Notes: generated from the letters alone by a model not told the origin. 64,000 nt of DNA from Ariolimax columbianus (GCA_036924085.1 JAVGWX010000011.1:41401970-41465969), one strand, 5' to 3'; shown: positions 51,920-63,624, numbered from the stretch's first letter. Numbers and translations: made by a program.

Positions 51920-54275
51920 GCTAGCTATATACTGGTCCAGAGGAGGTTCCGATCGAGCATCAACAGACAAAACAAGAAGTTTCCCCACAGCTGATATAGG
52001 AAGCGACCACGATCTGGTTATGATGACCATGCGTCTGAGATTGAAGGGAGTCGCAAAGAAGGAAGCGACCACGATCTGGTTATGATGACCATGCGTCTGC
52101 GATTGAAGGGAGTCGCAAAGAAGGATGTGACCAGGCTAAAGTTTGACCTGGACAAACTAATGGACCAATAAATCACCGAAGTGTTCCAAGCAAGGGTAGG
52201 AGGGAGATTTGCGCCACTGATGGCTCTCAGAGAGGGACTGGATACAGTTACAGAGTCTCTTAACGCAGCTCTCATAGATACTGCAACAGAGATCCTGGGA
52301 TGCCACCAAACAAAAAAGAAGCCATGGGTGACCAAAGCCATTCTAGATCTGTGTGATAAAAGAAGGTCACTGAAAAAACACAATCACCCACCGGAGGAGG
52401 TCGGCAGTTATAAAGAGATCAAGAAAGCCATACAACAAAAGATGAGAGAGGCGAAAGAAGCGTGGATATGTGAGCAATGCGCAAACATCGAAGAGAGACT
52501 AAACAGAAATGATGCTAAAGGAGCATACAAGGTGGTCAAAGAACTGGTAACACCAAGACAAAGCAGGAACCTTATGATTCATGATAAAAACGGCAAGTGT
52601 CTCATTGAGGGAAATGATGTACTGGCAAGATGGACAGAGTACTGTTCCGAGCTATACAACTATGAAGGGCGAAACAAACCTGAGAAAACATTCCCCCCAA
52701 CACAAACAAATATAGAGGATAACCAACTGATAACGAAGGAAGAGGTAATTGCAGCGGTAAAGACATTGAGAAGAGGGAAGGCGGCCGGCGTGGACAATAT
52801 ATCAGCAGAGCTCTTACAAGCAGGTGGAGAGGTAGTGGTGGAAGGCCTGACACACATCTGTAACAAAATATGGGCGACAGGAAACTGGCCGGACTTATGG
52901 ACGAAATCTATAGTTATTCCGCTACATAAGTCTGGAAACCTAAAGCTGTGCCAAAATTACAGAACAATAAGCCTCATTAGCCACCTTAGCAAGGTCATGC
53001 TTAAATTAATCCTCGACCGATTGAAACCCCAAGCAGAGAACATTATTGCCGAGGAGCAAGCAGGGTTCAGACAGGGAAGAAGCACTACAGAACAGATATT
53101 TAATTTAAGGCTGCTAAGCGAGAAATATCTAGAACAGCAGCAAACACTGTATCATGTGTTTGTGGATTTTAAGAACGCGTTTGATAGGGTATGGCATAAA
53201 GCGCTTTGGGCAACCATGAGGATGTATAATATCAACGGAAATATTATAACGGTCTTTGAACACCTGTATGACAAGGCGTCTAGTGCAGTTCTTGTGAATG
53301 GGAGGCGAGGAGACTGGTTTCGCACATCAGTTGGTGTGAGACAGGGGTGTACACTCTCTCCAACTCTTTTCAATATATTCCTTGAAGGAATTATGAGTGA
53401 GGCACTTGGAGGTCACGTTGGTACTGTCAAGAAAGGGGGCCGAACGATTACTAACCTTCGTTTTGCAGATGATATCGACGGGTTGGCGGGTTCAGAAGCA
53501 GAACTCCAGGAATGGGTCAGAAGGCTCGATGAAACAGCTCTTGACTATGGTATGGAGATAAACGCTGGAAAGACAAAACTAATGACAAATAACGCTACGG
53601 GATTCAACAGCAAGATAAAAGCAAACGGTCAAGAACTCGAAGTAGATGACCGTTTTAAATATCTTGGGTCGATTGTCAGTGATGAAGGATCAAAATGTGA
53701 AGTATTGGCCAGAATAGCACAGACAATAGCGGCACTTGCACGGCTTAACAAAATCTGGCAAGATAAACGGTTAGCACTACGCACGAAAATCAGATTAATG
53801 CGTACACTGGTCCTGTCAATATTTCTCTATGCGTGTGAGACATGGACAGTTACAGCTGACCTTCAACGAAGGATACAGGCCTTGGAGATGAGATGTTTCC
53901 TAAGACTTTTAAACCTCACGTACAAAGATCGAGTTACAAACGAGGAAATCCGAAATAGAATTACGACGACAATAGGGCCTTTCGAAGATCTCTTGGCAAC
54001 TGTCAAAAGAAGGAAACTCACTTGGTACGGTCACATATCGAGATCAAATGGTCTTGCAAACACAATCCTCCACGGGAAGGTGCATGGCAGACGACGAAGA
54101 GGCCGGCCCAAAAAGAGATGGGAAGACAACATAAAAGAATGGACCAGTCTCCGACCAGAAGAGTCACAGACAGCGGCTTCTGACAGAGAAGGATGGCGTG
54201 GAGTTATGAGGATGTCTTCATGTGTGCCCCAACGACCTTACCGGTTACGGGATGACCTGACCTGACCTGAGCTAT
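51920..54275 (+). mobile_element. RTE-type LINE, best-preserved copy
   Basis: Begins inside the C-terminal end of the APE endonuclease (GSDHDLVMMTMRLRL, catalytic SDH), which is tandemly duplicated (62-bp unit at 51999 and 52061), so the frame is disrupted. An in-frame TAA follows LMDQ (about 52169), then the 694-codon ORF. The 3' end is (TGACC)n at 54252-54271. Sister copy: 28451-29140 (minus). Confidence 0.9.
52181..54265 (+). CDS. RTE-type reverse transcriptase ORF
   Basis: 694 codons; the true initiator is upstream, and the track start is only the first codon after the in-frame TAA. Residues about 185-215: VKTLRRGKAAGVDNISAELL. Then KSIVIPLHKSGNLKLCQNYR, EEQAGFRQGRSTTEQIFNLR, HVFVDFKNAFDRVW (first Asp), VGVRQGCTLSPTLFNIFLEG and NLRFADDIDGLAGSE (catalytic Asp pair), then FKYLGSIVSDEG (YLG), LYACETWTVTADL and WYGHISRSNGLANTILHGKV with GRRRRGRPKKRWEDN at the C-terminus. 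All core RT motifs are intact. Fits RTE clade by block style. The truncated EN makes the element non-autonomous. Confidence 0.9.
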   Translation: MFQARVGGRFAPLMALREGLDTVTESLNAALIDTATEILGCHQTKKKPWVTKAILDLCDKRRSLKKHNHPPEEVGSYKEIKKAIQQKMREAKEAWICEQCANIEERLNRNDAKGAYKVVKELVTPRQSRNLMIHDKNGKCLIEGNDVLARWTEYCSELYNYEGRNKPEKTFPPTQTNIEDNQLITKEEVIAAVKTLRRGKAAGVDNISAELLQAGGEVVVEGLTHICNKIWATGNWPDLWTKSIVIPLHKSGNLKLCQNYRTISLISHLSKVMLKLILDRLKPQAENIIAEEQAGFRQGRSTTEQIFNLRLLSEKYLEQQQTLYHVFVDFKNAFDRVWHKALWATMRMYNINGNIITVFEHLYDKASSAVLVNGRRGDWFRTSVGVRQGCTLSPTLFNIFLEGIMSEALGGHVGTVKKGGRTITNLRFADDIDGLAGSEAELQEWVRRLDETALDYGMEINAGKTKLMTNNATGFNSKIKANGQELEVDDRFKYLGSIVSDEGSKCEVLARIAQTIAALARLNKIWQDKRLALRTKIRLMRTLVLSIFLYACETWTVTADLQRRIQALEMRCFLRLLNLTYKDRVTNEEIRNRITTTIGPFEDLLATVKRRKLTWYGHISRSNGLANTILHGKVHGRRRRGRPKKRWEDNIKEWTSLRPEESQTAASDREGWRGVMRMSSCVPQRPYRLRDDLT

Positions 54276-54714
54276 ATTACCCTGCGTTGTCCTGGATAAT
54301 TATGTAAGTCAACCAAGCCATTACCACGCCCATCTTTTCTTACCCTCAATCTCGTCCATACTAAACTCTTCCCCATCAACCCACCCATACTTTCGCCAAT
54401 CTTAACCTGATCTTATCCATTTCTTTCCCCAGCCGGTCTAATCTCCGGCTATCTATTTTATTTAGTTCGCTAAGGAACAAATAGTTCATCCTGACAGTAT
54501 TTGTCAGTAATCAGTAATCTTGTTGCAGCCATACAATCATATTCTTATAACTCGTGAAGAGAACGACATAGCAACTTCAAATACGTTGCGTAGATTTAGA
54601 AATCAGACATAGACTGTTCAGTGAACATTTCACCTCTATATGTTGTATGTTCGCAAGTTTTGGCCACTTCATTCAGACAAAACATTGTATTTAATTTACA
54701 AACTCAGAAATATA
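54276..54714. other. No gene recognised
   Basis: No supported feature between the RTE copy and the 53-bp repeat. Confidence 0.35.
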
Positions 54715-54860
54715 GTTCAGATGTTTAGCAGCGTTTCATCCTTGCTTTGCAAATAAAACTAAACAAATTACAAATGTTTAGCAGCGTTTCATCCTTGCTT
54801 TGCAAATAAAACTAAACAAAGTTTAGATATTTAGCAGCGTTTCATCCTTGTATAAATAAA
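54715..54860. repeat. 53-bp tandem repeat, about 2.5 copies
   Basis: The unit ATGTTTAGCAGCGTTTCATC plus CTTGCTTTGCAAATAAAACT starts at 54721 and 54774, with a truncated third unit at about 54827. Confidence 0.88.
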
Positions 54861-55285
54861 TCTTGTGGTACAATTCGCTTTGCTGACCACATAATAAAGC
54901 TTGGCAAAGCCAGTGAAAAGAGTTTTTAGAGCTGTAAAATATATTAGCCCATTACCCAGATGAGACCTGAACGAGTTTTGTATGTGCCCAGCAGCGTGAG
55001 TGACGTAACAATGTGTGGAAAAACCATTAAAAGTGTGTTTCAAATAATCGTGAAGATGAACAAAGTTACAAAGTATGTTATTTAAGGCGGATATGCAGAT
55101 ATTTGACCAACTTATACATTTCGAAAGCCAATTAATAAATGGTTTTTTGTGTGTGTAGAACATTATTGGTAGATGAGTAGCATACGAAGATCAAAGAACA
55201 CGGAAAAAGATGCAGGAAGCAGCTTCAAAGAAGTTATGAAATTGCTTATGGCAAGGCTGTTTGAATAGGATTGGCTGATGCAATA
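54861..55285. other. No gene recognised
   Basis: A 110-codon minus frame (54831-55163; FYTHKKPFINWLSKCISW) is open but unrecognised, and begins inside the tandem repeat. Confidence 0.35.
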
Positions 55286-55289
55286 TGCA

Positions 55290-55765
55290 CTTTCAGATTT
55301 TAAAGGCAAAGAAAATGAAGAAGAAAAATTAGAACAAGAAGAAGACGAAAGTAGAATTTGAAGAAACAATGAAGAAGAATAGAATGAAAAAGAAAGTAAA
55401 ACCACCTTTCAACCAATAATCTTTGTCAAGTACTTATGCAGGTTTTATTGTAGTGCAACCATAGGCTAACCAAGCTGCTTCCGTGCAGCCCTTAATGAGA
55501 CTAGTTTGAAGTCCCTTGTTCTAAAATCCTAAAAGCAAAGAAGAAAAAAAAGAAAAAGTAGAACTAAAAAAAGACGAAAGTAGAATTTGAAGAAAAAATG
55601 AAGAAGAGTAGAACAAAAAAGAAAGTAAAACCACGTTTCAACCAAAAAATCTTTGTCAAGTACTTATGTAGGTTTTATAGTAGTGCGACCATAGGCTAAC
55701 CAAGTTCCTTTCGTGCAGCCCTTAGTGAGACTAGTTTGAAGTCCCTTGTTCTAAAATTCTACACT
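55290..55765. repeat. 230-bp tandem duplication
   Basis: Two adjacent units (CTTTGTCAAGTACTTATG at 55421 and 55651), each with a GAA-rich part and GACTAGTTTGAAGTCCCTTG near its end. About 90% similar by eye. Confidence 0.88.
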
Positions 55766-56308
55766 AATTAAGCACATGTTTTTGGCTCGCCCCTAGCGCA
55801 CGTGCTGGTAGGTCTCGTGCTGACGTTCTTTAGCAACTCGAATCCAAAGGACTTGAACAACAACAAATCATAATGCCTCTGACTCCCCCGACCTCCATAA
55901 TTAGCCCAATACAACATCTTAATTCGTTTCTAAAAACAAACCAGCACGGTCTTCTGGATGTCGAGCAGAAGTCAGGTTTTTAGTGGGAAGTAATACAATG
56001 AAGTTCGGCATGTAGAGTTGTCGTCCAGAGAGGCCTTCGTATTCCCCTTGCCATTTGAGTTTTTGTGTATCAAGTTATCCTTGTCGAGCGTCAGAGTAGC
56101 TAAGTTGTTAGTTACAAAAGGGACAAGGTTGGATCGTACATTTAGACATTCTTCAGTCGGTGTAGCTGTAAAAGAGATGTCCCCAGATTAGTCGATTAGC
56201 CGATCAACTAGAGAGGTATCCTGAAATCGATATGAGGTTCGATTCGGGTATTTACTAACATCGGCTTGACTTGACTTGTGAATTTGGCGGTAATACTTAC
56301 ATTACTTG
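55766..56308. other. No gene recognised
   Basis: No supported feature up to the LINE target-site duplication. Confidence 0.35.
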
Positions 56309-56350
56309 ATAATATTGAAGCTTCTTCTTCTTCTTCTTCATCGTACGCAG

Positions 56351-57350
56351 TCAGACAGCAACCATTATTTTTTCGAAAAAAGCAGCCATCATCCTGAGGC
56401 TGTCGACACTGCCATAGAGCTTATCTAGTGTTGCCACTGGTGATGGCCACATCTGCTCTCTCTGATCCTCGTATGTCGGGCAGTTTTGCAGCAAATGTTC
56501 AGCGGTCATTTTCCCAGTGCCACACGGGCATTTGTCAGTGCCACCTATCTTCAATTTATTGATTAGGTGGTACCTCAGTCTATTGTAGCCAGTGCGAAGT
56601 CTGAAGACCACGAATTGCTCTCTTCTGTTCAACTGGTAATAGGTATCGTTTTTTGTGTAGCCAGTATGTTCGGTTTCCCCTTTGGTCATGTATCTAGCTC
56701 TAATAAGCCGTTTTGACTCTTCGTATGTCACACTAGTATCTGGTTGTGGTAGTCTAGCCCCTTCTTTTGCCAGTCTGTCTGCCTCCTCGTTGCCTTGGAT
56801 GTTGCAGTGTGATGGGACCCACTGTACCACTACCCTTTTTGGTGCGGACTGATGGCATAGTGGACAGAGTACTGATCTTAAATCATTAAGTTCAGTATTT
56901 TTCTGGCTTTTTATCGCTGTGACTACGGCGAAGGCATCTGTAAGCAGGACTATATGGCTTTCATTACTTTTACCTGTCACCATTTCTTCCACTGCCGCCT
57001 TCAGTGCCTCTTCCTCCGCTCTGAAATTGCTCGTGTATTTTCCAGTAGCGAATGACAGTTGTTATTTTTCTGCCATTTGGTAGGTTGAGAAATGCTTCTG
57101 CCCCTCCGTTCTGTGTAGTGTTTGTTACAGAACCGTCGGTGTATGCATGGGTCCAGTCCATGCTTGGGTAGTTTTTCGATATGTAGCTATGGGTAGTATC
57201 TCTTCTTTCTGTTTCAGTCTGGCAGTTGTTGTTTCCAATACCTGGTATATTTTCTACCACCTCTGGAAATATATGCTGCCTCCAGGTAGGTTTCCGTACA
57301 GTAGGGATGGGCTTTGGTGTTGTTAGTGCGTTCGTGGGGTTTTCGTGCAC
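56351..57350 (-). pseudogene. RNase H region of I-type LINE copy B (frameshifted)
   Basis: First frame 56970-57350 carries HAYTDGSV and then loses frame after NLPNGRKIT through a base change in the following run. Second frame 56351-56992 resumes within VEEMVTGKSNESHIVLLTDA and retains GNEEADRLAKEG and CPCGTGKMTAEHLLQNCP. The Glu block (FRAEAEAL in A and C) falls in the shifted zone. Confidence 0.85.
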
Positions 57351-57846
57351 CTTTGCTTTGGCTATTTCTGCAAAGTTTATCCGCTTTAGTTTCCCATTTC
57401 AGAAATTGTTTAGTGCATTGGATGGTCTGTCAGTCTTCTGAGTTGCTCTGATTGCAGCTGGGCTTTGCAGTCTCCTCTGTCGGTCATGGATTGCAGTTTT
57501 GTAATCTTTTAAAGTTCTACAATTGGCGTGGACTTCATGCCTCCTGTTATAACTCTCATGGCTTGGTTTTGGAGTTTGCTAATTTTATCGAATTTCGCCT
57601 TTGCTGCTGTTGTCCATGCCGCAATGCCATACTCGAGAACTGGTCTCACTCTTCCAGTGTACAGTTTCTTTAGTATACTTTCGTCTGCTCCCCAGCTTGT
57701 GCCAGCAAGTTTCCTCATGATTGCCATTCTTTCTCTGGCTCTCATTCGATTTCTCTCGATCTAACTTTTCCATGTCATGCGCCGATTAAATGTGACTCCC
57801 AGGTAGTTTGGGTTGTCGTTTGGCTGCAGGTATTTGCCGTTCAGAC

Positions 57847-58886
57847 TTAATTTGGTGTTTTGGGGTTTGATAGCGAGAATATTGAACATGTCGTTTTGCC
57901 CTCGTTTATTTTGACCAGCCATGAGTTCGCCCACTCTTCCAGCGATGTTACGGCCTCCTGCATCCGATTTCTTGCTAGGGTGAGATTATTTTCAGAGGTC
58001 CACATAGCCAGATCGTCTGCAAACATTGAGCTATGGACTCTTCTTGGTATATTCTCTGTTATATTGTTTATATACACCAGGAAGAGTGTGGGTGACAGTA
58101 CTCCCCATTTGGGTACTCCCTGCTCAAGTGTCATCTTTTTGCTCATCTGCCCTTGTACTTGAACTCTGGCCGTTCTGTTTTTGAGGTAGTGGCTAATCCA
58201 TTTGTACATTTTCCCACAAACTTCACTTCTTCCTAGCTTGACTCTAAGTCCCTCTTTCCAGACTTTGTCAAATGCCTTTTCCAGGTCCTCCGAAACCGCA
58301 ACTGTGTGTTTTTGCTCCTGGTAGGCATCTTCTATTTCCTGGGCTATGAGGATGACCTGATCCTCAGTGGATCTGTGCTGTCTAAAGCCAGCTTGCTGTA
58401 GAATTAGTATGCGTTTTTCTTCCAGATGCCTCATCAGTGTGGTGTTTATCATACGTTCCATCAGTTTGCCGACACAGCTCAATAGATGATAGGCCTGTAT
58501 CCAATTGGATCTGTTTTGTCTTTTCCTTTCTTTGGTACTGGTACAAGTACTGCGTCTTTCCATGCCTGGGGTACAGTACCCTTTTTCCAGCTTTGGTTCA
58601 GGACTGATAGCAGTTTCCTCTTTGCTGTTTGGCCCAGCCCCATCAGCATTTCGTTTGTTATCCCGTCTTTTCCGGGAGATGTCCTTTTCTTTAATATTCT
58701 CATGGCCTCTTCCATTTCGTTCATTGTTAATTTTGCCCTCATATGCTCTTCTGGTGCCATATTGATGTTGTCGTACCCCTTTTGCTCTTCACTGATGTCT
58801 GTATGCCTATCTGCAGGGATATCTATGTGGTTTGCTCTGGCATAGTGTTCAACAAAGGCGTTTACGGCTTTTTTTCCAGTGAGCAA
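57847..58886 (-). pseudogene. RT domain of I-type LINE copy B (two frames)
   Basis: Frames 58479-58886 and 57847-58563 overlap and together span the RT fingers and palm: FRQHRSTEDQVILIAQEIED, DLEKAFDKVWKEGLRVKLGR, LEQGVPKWGVLSPTLFLVYI (PQGG changed to PKWG) and SMFADDLAMWTSE. One frameshift near 58490 separates them. The PQGG substitution would probably impair template handling, in addition to the frameshift. Confidence 0.82.
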
Positions 58887-59993
58887 GTTTTCGCCCTGCT
58901 TGATGGCATGGCAATGTGTTTGTTTGATGGAGTTTCGTCATTCATGGCTCTGACTAGCTTCCATAGTTTGTTCCCTTCTTTGTCTAAGTTGAGGCTTTCT
59001 GTTTTGTTTTTCCAGCTTTCTCTTGCTGTTTGGTTTAGAGTGTATTTGTATTTCGCCGTGGTGGCTTTGAGGGCGATATTTGCCTCCATAGATTGTTCTC
59101 GCTCTGCCATGTTCCTAGCATTTGTGACTGCGTCTTCCGCTTTCTGTAACTCTTCATTCCAATAGGGCTTATAATTTGTCCTTGCCCCTCTTGGGATGGT
59201 TTCAGTGGCAGCTTGCATTATTGCTTTGCTTAGGCTTTCCACCATGGGCTTTATTTTGTTGTTCCGTGTGTTGCTGGTTTCACACAGCCCATCTGTCAGG
59301 CTTGCAAATCTGTCCCAGTCGGCTCGTTTGTAATTCCAACGTGGGATCGGTTTTGTTTTCTGTGGGCCTACTTCCATATCAATTTCTAGCCTAATTGGTC
59401 TGTGGTCGCTACCTGCCAATTGGTTTAGCACCTGGCGGTCTATTTTATGGTGAATGTCCACTGTGGAAAAGGCCAAATCTGGAGTAGAGGTGGTATGTCA
59501 TGTTCTAGAATAGAAGCTAGGACTATTCTCCGGCCTATTGATTAGATAGAGATTTGTGTCTATCTCCCAACCTTCCACTTCGTCACCTCTGCTGTTTGTG
59601 TCCGTGTATCCCCATCTGTCCGAGTGTAGTTGGAGTCTTTGACTTCCATACTCGCGAGCGATAGGTCTTTATTTGGTGGTCCGTACAGGTTGAAGATGCG
59701 GATCTTCGTCTCTTGAGCCATTATGTCAACTCCTACAATTTCTGCTTGTCCGGTGCGATTGACAGATACTGCGCTACTCGGTGTGCAGTTTCGGGTCAGT
59801 ATCAGAACCCCTCCTTTGTGACCTTCTCTATCCAGACCGAAGGTCTGGTATCCTCTGATTGAGAATTTATGGTTGTTGTTGAGGTGCGTTTCTTGGATAC
59901 ATGCCACGACAATCTTACCTTCATGCAAGTGATGTGTTAGGGAAAGCTTTTTCTTAATGACTCCCTCCGCATTCCACTGTATAATATTGAAGC

Positions 59994-60850
59994 AATACAT
60001 TATAACCATATTCTCATAAGAGCACCATTGATTTATTAAAATACAAATTCTAGTTATGCTTACATTAAACTTTAAGAGCTCCCATTTAGTGCACACCTTT
60101 CTCACCCGTATATCCTGATTGCAAACTCCCCAGTCCCTCCCTCCCCTCTCCCTCCACAAGGTGTGATATTTCACTTAATATTTCAAGTTTTTCCCCTCTG
60201 TTTCCTTTGTTAACCAACTTATGCCCCCTTTTATCGTTTCTCATCTTAACACTTTTCCCTCTCAAAATCTTCCAGATGACGGACGGTCTGTCCAACTCTC
60301 CCCTCTCTCTCAACCTGCCCTTCCCCTGCCTATATTTCTTCCCCCATCACACATATTCGCCGCCCATTATCTCTGTCCCCAAACCACCCGTTTATCTCTT
60401 GTAAATGTTGGTCACAGGAACCAAATTTCTAATGAACGTTTACTGAATTAATTCGATCTTAATTCTAGTATACAATTATTGTTTCAATTTTGGCCATAAT
60501 AAAAATGACCGTACTTATAACAAAATCGCGCCCATAATTTCGTTAAGTCGATTAACTTAAACTGAGCTTATCATTCGCACGCAGATGTATTGCACATTAC
60601 ACCTCTTATACAGTAAAATTGGGTCACAGGGTCACATATCATTTATATATATCTATGTTGCATTTGTTAGGAAACAGTTTACATAGTATATCGTGTTCCA
60701 TTTGTATCAGGGGATAGAGTGGGGTCTCCAGTGCCATGCAGCCAGCAATGTCCTAAGTGTCCTGAAAGGTTGAAAGGTAACGATGTAAAAATTAGTCCAG
60801 GTATGTGGAACGGTTTAGAATTGTATAATGAACAAATAAAGAAACAAACA
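59994..60850. other. No gene recognised
   Basis: The flank of the LINE insertion. A minus frame at 60086-60313 (Arg/Lys/Gly-rich) and CT-rich stretches on + near 60120-60370 are compositional. No LINE ORF1 is seen. Confidence 0.4.
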
Positions 60851-61058
60851 AACAAAGAAACATGACAGACAAACACAGACAGACAGATAGACATACAAAA
60901 AGACATACAAAAAGATATACATACAGACAGGCATACAGACAGCCATACAGACATACAGACAGACGGGACAGACGAACGGACAGACGGACGGACGGACGGA
61001 CGGACGGAGGGATGGATGGATGGATGGATGGATGGATGGATGGATGGATGGATGGATG

Positions 61059-61101
<43 letters not shown>

Positions 61102-61222
61102 GGATAGATGGATGGATAGATGGATGGATGGATGGATTGATGGATGGATGGATGGATGGATGGATGGATGGATGGATGGATGGATGGATGGATGGATGGA
61201 TGGATGGATGGATGGATGGATG

Positions 61223-61321
<99 letters not shown>

Positions 61322-61322
61322 T
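60851..61322. repeat. GACA / GGAC / GGAT / GATA tetranucleotide tract
   Basis: About 470 bp in which the repeated tetranucleotide changes stepwise (GACA, GGAC, GGAT, GATA, GGAT, GATA). The 185-codon minus frame across it is an artefact. Confidence 0.97.
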
Positions 61323-61646
61323 TAGTAAATAGTATTTATTGACTCTCAAGGATCGACAACGGCTTTCACTGTTATGCTGACTTGAGGTTCGACTTGAAAC
61401 TTAGAGACACGTGACGTGTAACTTAATAACATAACATCTGCACACTTAATTTGATTTTGGTTAAAGATGACTTTAGACTTCACATGGACTTGGAGTTTGA
61501 AACCTGTAAAATTATTCCTGGTCACCACCACTTCAGGTGATATTTTGTGCAGTGCAATCCGCTGTCTGGTGTTGTCGTATCTCTACCGTTTGATTGCGTG
61601 AAGAGCGAAGTAGTTCCAGTGATTGCCTCTTTATTACCTAGCTATA

Positions 61647-62020
61647 CGGGGAGGCGGACTAAGTTCTGATCAGGCAAAATATACTGATCAGACATGTTAG
61701 TCAGGGTCAGGCAAAATATACTGATCAGACATGTTAGTCAGGGTCAGGCAAAACATACAAGCCAAGCCCCACACCTCGACTTCCTAGTAGCCTTCCCTGG
61801 AAACGGACTGACAAGGTGAGGGATCGACGTGATCCCCGTAGTAGTGAGTGACACGCAGATGAAGCCAGGCATAACACAACCGCTTGGAGAACGCCGGTTC
61901 ACCTTTATCAGCACGCTAGGGATGTGAGGAAAGCTACTGCAACCCGCCACTTAACGTCCTTTTCAGGGCGCACAAAAAGAGTAACCTACTTATTGTGGGC
62001 ATTCCCAAACAACAACAACA
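61647..62020 (+). mobile_element. SINE2 with duplicated internal 45-bp head unit
   Basis: The phrase TCAGGCAAAATATACTGATC plus AGACATGTTAGTCAGGG occurs twice (about 61670-61745). The SINE2 body follows to GGGCATTCCCAAACAAC. Duplication ACCTAGCTATA (61636-61646) against ACCTAGCCATA (62021-62031), one difference. Confidence 0.87.
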
Positions 62021-62031
62021 ACCTAGCCATA

Positions 62032-62523
62032 TAAATCCTGATAGTAAACCTCAGCAAAAGGAATAAAGGCCGCAGTGATAATTTAACGATCGATGTTAAC
62101 CAACACCCTGGAGGTGATTGTGGATAATGTCCTGCAGCATAAGCTAGCACAACTTGAAATATCTGAAATTGTGATAGGCAGCCAAAGATTTTCCGTAGCA
62201 GGTTCATTTTACAATGTTACTTCCTGTGATTTCTACTTCTCCTTCGCCACGTTTTTGTTTTATTACATCTTCATGTAGCCCAGTTTTCTGAATGCAAGTT
62301 GCTATGGTTGAAAGTTCTTCAATGCTTCCAAACGGCATTGTATGGTGGTTCGCCTCTTGGCAAGTGCTCAGTTTGTAATTGGCTAAGCATGTAGCAGTTT
62401 AGCAGGAAGTGACCCGGCTGTCTGTGTTGCTTGCACTTAATGCGGCTTACTATGAAGGCAACGAATTGAGGAGGTGTTTTATTATTTTTATGACAAGGCA
62501 TCAGTGTCGCCACTAAAATAAAT
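62032..62523. other. No gene recognised
   Basis: About 490 bp unassigned; short frames only. Confidence 0.3.
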
Positions 62524-63150
62524 AGGGTTTCGTGGTGTATTGTTATCCGCTCTGCTGCATGACTGTGAAACATGGACAGTGTAAAGCAGACGTGCAAGAC
62601 AACTAAACTGTTTTTATTTGAGTTGTCTGCGCCGGTTGCTCAGGATCAGGTGGCAGGACAAAGTGTCTATCTTTTAAAACCTTAGCAAGACTGACTTTGT
62701 TGAGTATCCATAAATTTCTCCAAATAGCTAAGATAAGATGGACGGTACATGCTAATCACGTGCGAGATGAGCGCATTCCTAAGCAGCTGTTATACGGTGA
62801 ACTCACAACAGGCAGAGCTCACCGGAGGTGGAGTGGGGTGGCGGAGTGGCAGAAGAAACTCTACAAAGACTCTTTTAAACTTGAAAGTGTCGGAAAAGCT
62901 TCAATATTCATGTCATCTCATGAGAGCTTCATGCACAAAACTGTAGCAACATGCGCGTTTGTATCACTGAAGGCGCTTCGATTGCAGAGAGTAAAGCCAT
63001 CGAGGTGGCACAGGGACAGCGTGCTGCTTGGAAAAACAAAACGCACGATAACTCCCCTACCAGATCCCCACATATGTATCGCGAATGTTAAAGGGATATT
63101 TCTCTGCAACCATAAGAGAGCACATTTCGCAGCAAAAGTCGATGCTGTTG
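62524..63150 (+). pseudogene. LINE-Z C-terminus with C2H2 zinc finger, copy 3
   Basis: Blocks: DCETWTV, RQLNCFYLSCLRRLLRIRWQ, then IRWTVHANHVRDERIPKQLL, YGELTTGRAHRR, a linker with RVKPSRWHRDS, and near 63070-63122 HICIANVKGIFLCNHKRAHF. The last piece aligns with the finger of copy 2 (HMCLGCGIVCLVRIDLYSYT): His/Cys spacing is preserved although several Cys are mutated. Frame changes occur. Confidence 0.72.
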
Positions 63151-63624
63151 CCATATTCTCTTACGCTGAGCAACTATTATTATTCCAAGATGTTTTATTA
63201 TTTTTACATTTTTGCTAGGACATTTACTTTTGTAGATCTCAAGTGTCAAGAGCTCATTTCCGCGTAAAGCGCATACGCGGAACATTTACATTTACTGTCC
63301 ATTTTCCATAGGAATAGACACTAGATCTCACATCCACATCTCCATGCTACCAATGGTAGCTCGAAATTTACTGGTTACGAACGCCACCGCTTCGTGCTGT
63401 AGTTCGTCTATGTAAAGACGAGCGCCTTATCTCTCTACTATAGCGACTCTTCTCCCACAGTGACAAATTAACTGTCACCACCTTCACCAAGGGCTGACTG
63501 TAGACCCTTTACTGCTGAGCAGGCTAAATGTCCACAACGAGAAGCATGGAGGCTGGAAACCCAAAAGCCACACCTTCCCTAGGTCTAATTAGCCACAAGA
63601 ATATCCCACATACAAACGTCTGTT
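63151..63624. other. No gene; possible old tRNA-like SINE
   Basis: On the minus strand near 63450-63350 GTAGAGAGATAAGGCGCTCG and CGGTGGCGTTCGTAACC vaguely resemble an A/B box pair. Too degraded to call. Confidence 0.3.

Larger units (their letters stand above)
56322..59980 (-). mobile_element. I-type LINE, copy B, nearly complete ORF2
   Basis: About 3.66 kb, bounded by an exact 13-bp duplication ATAATATTGAAGC (56309-56321 and 59981-59993). Minus-strand order: APE endonuclease (59560-59980: QWNAEGVIKKK, IQETHLNNNHKFSIRG, RIFNLYGPPNKDLS), pre-RT linker (58862-59476: NQLAGSDHRPIRLEID, the EN C-terminal SDH), RT (57847-58886: KKRTSPGKDGITNEML, DLEKAFDKVWKEGL, SMFADDLAMW), thumb (57509-57745), RNase H (56970-57350 and 56351-56992), (GAA)n tail. 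At least four frameshifts. 5'-truncated at the start of EN, so ORF1 is absent. Confidence 0.92.

Noticed and set aside
59560..60174. Methionine-started ORF extending upstream of the I-type endonuclease as a host gene
   Set aside because: The N-terminal part lies outside the LINE (beyond the target duplication at 59981-59993) and is flanking sequence that happens to stay open.
60792..61349. 185-codon minus-strand ORF of Ser/Ile/Tyr/His/Pro repeats
   Set aside because: It is the translation of GATA/GGAT tetranucleotide repeats; codon pattern follows the repeat period and there is no independent coding signal.
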